NCBI RefSeq assembly: GCF_009870125.1 | Contig: NC_046681.1 | Coordinates: forward strand, 10,739,001 to 10,803,000 | Reading direction: 5' to 3' | DNA: 64,000 nt | Source: Drosophila pseudoobscura | Taxonomy: Eukaryota; Arthropoda; Insecta; Diptera; Drosophilidae | Part shown: in pieces, positions 60,247-64,000 of the stretch | Position numbering within the stretch: the stretch's first letter is position 1 | Layout of the letters: the number at the start of each line of letters is the position of its first letter | Translations under genes and position numbers: made by a program | The notes under the pieces: model-generated | What the model was told of the DNA's origin: nothing | The model's database searches: none | The model's input: only the letters and a program-made list of their open reading frames with translations

Positions 60247-60566
60247 TTCCCACCCTTCCCGCCCTGCTACTGCTGGCTGTCTGTTCTGCATTTGGTGTAA
60301 AAATTCAATGACATTTCCTTTGTAGCGAATGTGCCGGAGATGCTGACTCTGCTGCGATTTCAATATATGCTTAGCTGCCTGGCCCCGTCCTTTTTATACA
60401 TACCGAATATTTTGGCAGCCTGACAGTCTGGGGCATCGAGTCTGCTCACTGGCTCCAAGGGAGTTGCAGCTGCCCCAAAAGAGGCGCCAGTTGGACGCCA
60501 AATGGAGGCCAAGAAGATGTTTTATCTGAATCCTTGATGAGATGCATTTGGCCTATCTGTCGGGAG

Positions 60567-60574
60567 TATTTAAG
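60567..60574 (+). promoter_or_regulatory. TATA box of the inverted-copy gene, right arm
   Basis: TATTTAAG lies 174 bases before the start codon and is conserved in the left arm at 56845-56852. The surrounding sequence GGAGTATTTAAGGACCTCTT is identical in both arms. Confidence 0.45.
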
Positions 60575-60740
60575 GACCTCTTCGAATGGGGTCTTGACAC
60601 TCGATTTCCCGCTGTTCAATGCTCATTTTCTTCATCTAGTTTTCGGGGAATTGGCAGTTCATTTCCACTGGCAGGCTGTTCCATTTTCTAGTCGAAAACA
60701 AACAATCTTTTGTGTAGAAATTTCAGTAAATTAGTGCGAA

Positions 60741-61037
60741 ATGAGCATCGAAAACACGACAAGTCGCACTCGTATCTGCCATTCTATGGCCGAGGATGTT
60801 GTGGCACACATCCAAAGTGTGGGCGTGGCCTCCAAGAACGAGGTAATCATGGAGATGTGCGAACTGAAGAATCCCCGCTTTAACGACGTGGAACACCTGT
60901 GCGAGGCGGTGGCCATTTCCCTGGAGAGGGGCCTGGCGTGGGGAATTCTGGAGGAGAGCCAAGGACATTTCCAGATTGCAGACGAGAGCCTGATCCAAAA
61001 AGATACCAAAGCGGCAATCAATTCGCTGCATATGTAG
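60741..61037 (+). CDS. Winged-helix-like small protein, inverted copy 2
   Basis: A 98-residue protein (MSIENTTSRTRICHSMAEDV..., ending AINSLHM), ATG 60741 to TAG 61037, with no intron. It is about 93% identical to the copy at 56367: the differences (for example Ile/Ser3, His/Gln, Lys/Asn, Gln/His, Gln/Lys, Gln/Pro, Thr/Ser) are scattered, with no stop or frameshift in either. Both frames have thus been kept open since a recent duplication, or were homogenised by gene conversion. Predicted fold as for copy 1: three helices and a wing ending in GHFQIAD. No signal peptide or membrane segment. A decayed gene fragment on the other strand follows it. Confidence 0.68.
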   Translation: MSIENTTSRTRICHSMAEDVVAHIQSVGVASKNEVIMEMCELKNPRFNDVEHLCEAVAISLERGLAWGILEESQGHFQIADESLIQKDTKAAINSLHM

Positions 61038-61130
61038 TCCCAAGATAGTCCCAAAAAAGTACTAGAAATAACCCAATTCACTCGAGAAATTCCCCTCTCC
61101 AGTCCATCCAACTCGTGAATTTTGAATAGC

Positions 61131-61541
61131 TTTCAGTTGTTCTGCATTGTCGGCACCCTGGTACAGACTCTGTGCGTTCTGAGATCCACAAGATCCTTGT
61201 GTATCTTTTCCACTAGCCTGGCAACGGACATGGCATCTCGGAACTGGTGCATCGAGTGCGGTAGTCGGTGTCCCACTTCTGGAGCCCGTTGTTGAGCTTC
61301 TCGCGTTCCTCCGGGTACAAGAAGTAGTCAGCCATTTCGAAGCAGATCCAAATTGTGTGAGCACTTCAAAAACATAAATATGTTTGATCTGAATTAGTGC
61401 TTTTCTTCCATCTAACAGCAAGATGCCACCTGAACCATCTCGTGCTCTCCAGGTGCTTCTTCCCCCTGGAGGGGGGTCTGCTCCAGCTTAGGCAGATTTT
61501 CGATGTGTGACTTGTTTTGAATGCATAGTGTATTGGTCATT
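61131..61541 (-). pseudogene. Decayed two-exon gene fragment in the right arm
   Basis: On minus, an ATG at 61541 opens a frame beginning MTNTLCIQNK. It runs to a region with a GTGGCA or GTTAGA donor, a CACTAATTC branch sequence and a TTTTTGAAG acceptor. Beyond it lies a protein-like stretch including MADYFLYPEEREKLNNGLQ, then, after a frame change, a stretch including MSVARLVEKIHKDLVDLRT, then a stop. The two exons do not join in frame and the second carries a frameshift, so it is broken. Most of it is missing from the left arm. I do not recognise the family. Confidence 0.45.
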
Positions 61542-61549
61542 TATATGGA

Positions 61550-64000
61550 AGTTCCTCTCTGACGGATCGTTTCAATTAAAATTAGAAATATGGATAATAA
61601 AGTGTACAATATTATCCCTTGGTATAACTGTTTCAGAAGTATTTTACTGGTGTTTTTAAGTCATTTTTTAATACAAATTATGTGCCAAGTATTATTCTAG
61701 TTTCTCAAGTAGTTATTATTTTGTAATTTGTTGCATTATCTAGTATTTTTGCAGTATTTTAATAGAATTTTTTATTTGAACTCATCTCATGATGTATACC
61801 TGATATTTATCAGCTGTTTTTTGGTATTTTACTAGTATATTTTCTAGTATTTTGTGGTATTTTTAGTATTTTTTTGTATTTATTGTTCAAACTCACATCG
61901 TAAGAATTTAACTGCCTTCTACTCCACTTAAAATCGAATTGAAATCCTTTTAGTCGTAATACCCATTGAATTTTTAACAAAGACCAGATCCAGCCTGTTT
62001 TCGGGTTCTTGAGTGTTTGAAGGACTTTGTGGCTCCTGTTGTTACCACAACACAACATCCTGGCGTAGAGTGTGCTCCTAGAGTACAAGTTTTTGTGTCG
62101 TTCGTCCCTGAAAGTGCGGTAATTGATGTCAAAATGTCAATTACCCAAAATGTTCTTAAAACATTTGGGTTCTTTGGGTTTGGGGAAGGCAAAATGGCAC
62201 TCAAGGAGTGCCCAGCAAGAGGGGCCTGACAGGAGCCAAAGGATGGGGGGAAACAATGCCAAAATCGATGGCCTGGCCCCAAAAGTGTTTAATTGGCTTT
62301 GTGTGGCCCAAGCCACACATAAAAATACTCGGATTTACCGTCCAGTAAAATTTTCCAAAACTTAAATTTGCATACCGTTCCCCCCACCCCCCTTCAATCC
62401 TGCCTTTTTGTGAGGACTTGAAAATGAAAAACGACAAGGACAAAAGCCTAAATTGCAGTCCACAGTGAAAATAAGGATAAAGAAAAAAAAAAAACAAAAC
62501 CAAAGACCTTCCTCCTTCCTCTCGGGTAAAAGAGGAATTTGTCTTCGAATGCGTTTCGCACAAACGGAATGGTCTTTCAATTTCATTTTTCATTTTCCTG
62601 AATTCATTAAACGTAATTACGTAATCACAAAAGGATCCAGAGAGAGAGAGAGTCCAGAGTCGAGAGTCCAGGTCCGAGGCATTCCCTTTGTTCCATGCCT
62701 CCGAAAGGCATTCAGTCGTCCGTTCGTTGGCTTTGGGCCATTGAAATCGGAATATTTAATTGATTAGGAAATGAGTTTGAGCCGCCGCGATTGCAGGCAG
62801 GAAGGCAGCCAGGCAGGAAGGCATCCTCCTTGGCTTTTGTGGCTTTCGAGATATTCCATTCAGCAGATGAATAATTAGCTGATCGTACGCATAAGCTTTT
62901 GAGTTTTTCCTTCAATCAGAAAAGGGTCGATGCTGGGAATATGAATTTGGTCGAGACCACTGTGGCCTCTCCAGGCGCTCCTGGCCCTTCCTTGGGCTCC
63001 TTGTATCTATGCCAAAAGCATATCTAATCATCACAAATGTGGTCCACTAAGGCATAAACAGGCTCTGGGTCTGGCGAGGGGCGGAGGGGGAGGGGTCAAG
63101 TAAGTGCCATATAAAACTCCCCCTCTTTGTCTCTGTGGATAAGAAACACTTTTAACCTGCAGGCCGGACAAGGACGCCCTCCCCCCTCCCCCCCTCCCCC
63201 CACTCAACACTTAAACAAATTGCCTACTAAACAATTTATCTCAATTCTCGACAAACAAAAACACACACAAAAAAGGAAAATCAATTCCAATTTTCCTAGC
63301 AATGCTCTGGCCCGTAATCAAATATAATTTTTAACTATTTACGAGTACATTGGCATACATTTCCCATATAAATTATTAACATTAATGCCCCGCACGGGCA
63401 CTGCCACTCGACACCACCACACGATGCCACTGGGAGGCAGGGGGGGTATAAATAATACGAACCCATAAGCGAAATGAAAGTGCCTCAAACTCGAGCTCCT
63501 CCCCCCCCCAACGCCCTCCGCAATAATTGAGTGATCATAAATATGTGAGCATCGGCTTTGCCAATACTCGTGCTCGGTTTTTCCTTTGTTGGGGGCGGGC
63601 TTTTCCCTCCCTTTTCTATTGTGAGTCGTCGCAAAAGATTAGCTCTGGCCTAATGGGGGAGTGGAGTGGAGTCTGCAGGGACATTAATGGGTGTATCCCC
63701 ATGGCTGTGGCTTCCCCCACCGCCACAAAAGTCAACACTTGGCCAGGCCCCTCCTGCATGAATATTTCAAGACGCCAGCTTGGCCGCAGAACAACTTTTG
63801 TCGCAGTTTTTATGCGGTTTCTGATTTTTGCGATTTTTGGGGCCACAGGCTATCCAGGAAATCTTTCAGGGGATACTTTGGATACATATGTGAACCATTT
63901 GTGCTATAATTTGAATGGATTTAATGAAGTTATAATTTTGGGATTTCCTGGATAAAATTCTTAAGAAAAGGTCCCTTACGTTCCAGTGTGTTTTTGGGAA
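61550..64000. other. Non-coding right end
   Basis: No supported gene. It contains the second TCTAGTATTT block (61635-61865), poly-A and poly-C tracts, a GA run near 62641-62650 and C-rich runs near 63180-63201. Frames here are simple-sequence driven. Confidence 0.5.
61635..61865. repeat. Degenerate TTTTCTAGTATTT array, second block
   Basis: The same words as in 58915-59445 (TAGTATTTTT, ACTAGTATATTTTCTAGTATTT) recur several times. It lies just outside the right arm of the inverted duplication. Confidence 0.6.

Larger units (their letters stand above)
56922..60500. other. Spacer between the inverted arms
   Basis: About 3.6 kb without a supported gene. It contains a CTCCTC run (58503-58547), a TA run near 59178-59200, the TCTAGTATTT array (58915-59445), a GAGCACGAGCAC run near 60038-60061 and an 18-C homopolymer at 60229-60246. 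Confidence 0.55.
60505..61536 (+). repeat. Right arm of the inverted duplication
   Basis: Matches 56214-56921 in reverse complement, apart from an extra 350 bases (61131-61480). The shared inner end reads GGAGGCCAAGAAGATGTTTT at about 60505. Confidence 0.8.

Noticed and set aside
60534-60734. A 66-codon plus frame before the right-arm gene, also seen in the left arm
   Set aside because: It overlaps the shared promoter and leader; its length differs between arms because of indels, so it is not conserved as protein.

Overview
The window is Drosophila nuclear DNA. Genes are split by short introns (about 55-80 bases, GTAAGT-type donors, CTAAT-type branch points), promoters carry fly core elements, and the gaps are rich in CA/CT/poly-A simple repeats. 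The left third holds three recognisable genes in the order Ac3 (Ac39E), Df31, CG2201. I remember these as neighbours on Muller element B (D. melanogaster 39E). The species is not D. melanogaster as far as I can judge, and I cannot name it; an obscura-group fly is only a guess.

Layout. 1-6247 (minus): 16 coding exons of an adenylyl cyclase with both catalytic domains; its 3' end lies beyond the left edge. 6248-10810: shared divergent upstream region, ending in a promoter with four Motif-6 copies, a Motif-1 site, a TATA box and an initiator. 10890-14880 (plus): Df31, a small acidic/basic disordered chromatin protein. About 16001-23750 (plus): CG2201, a choline/ethanolamine kinase with a 4.4 kb first intron.

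From 24 kb to the right edge the window is mostly non-coding, AT-rich and repeat-rich, with a scattering of small fast-evolving genes. A likely untranslated first exon (about 27110-28007, plus) suggests that much of the rest may be intron of a long gene whose coding part is off-window. The small genes are: a cysteine-rich gene on minus (37549-37707); two duplicated cysteine-proline CGP genes on plus (38150-38452, 41260-41469), like the Mst(3)CGP sperm-tail family; a spliced transcript with no convincing protein (39720-40752); a possible small gene on minus (41997-42324); an unrecognised three-exon gene with an internal protein repeat (46904-48212); and an inverted pair of 98-residue winged-helix-like genes (56367-56663 minus, 60741-61037 plus), with a decayed gene fragment in the right arm.

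The most interesting signals are these. The second CGP gene has an initiator and, exactly at +28, a 10/12 match to the testis translational control element; its duplicate seems to have been copied from inside the intron, so without that promoter. The winged-helix pair are near-identical inverted copies with promoter-proximal sequence retained. In the cyclase, a 63-base intron in the second catalytic domain is in frame and stop-free, so its retention would insert 21 residues. No CRISPR arrays, rRNA, tRNA or intact transposons were seen.
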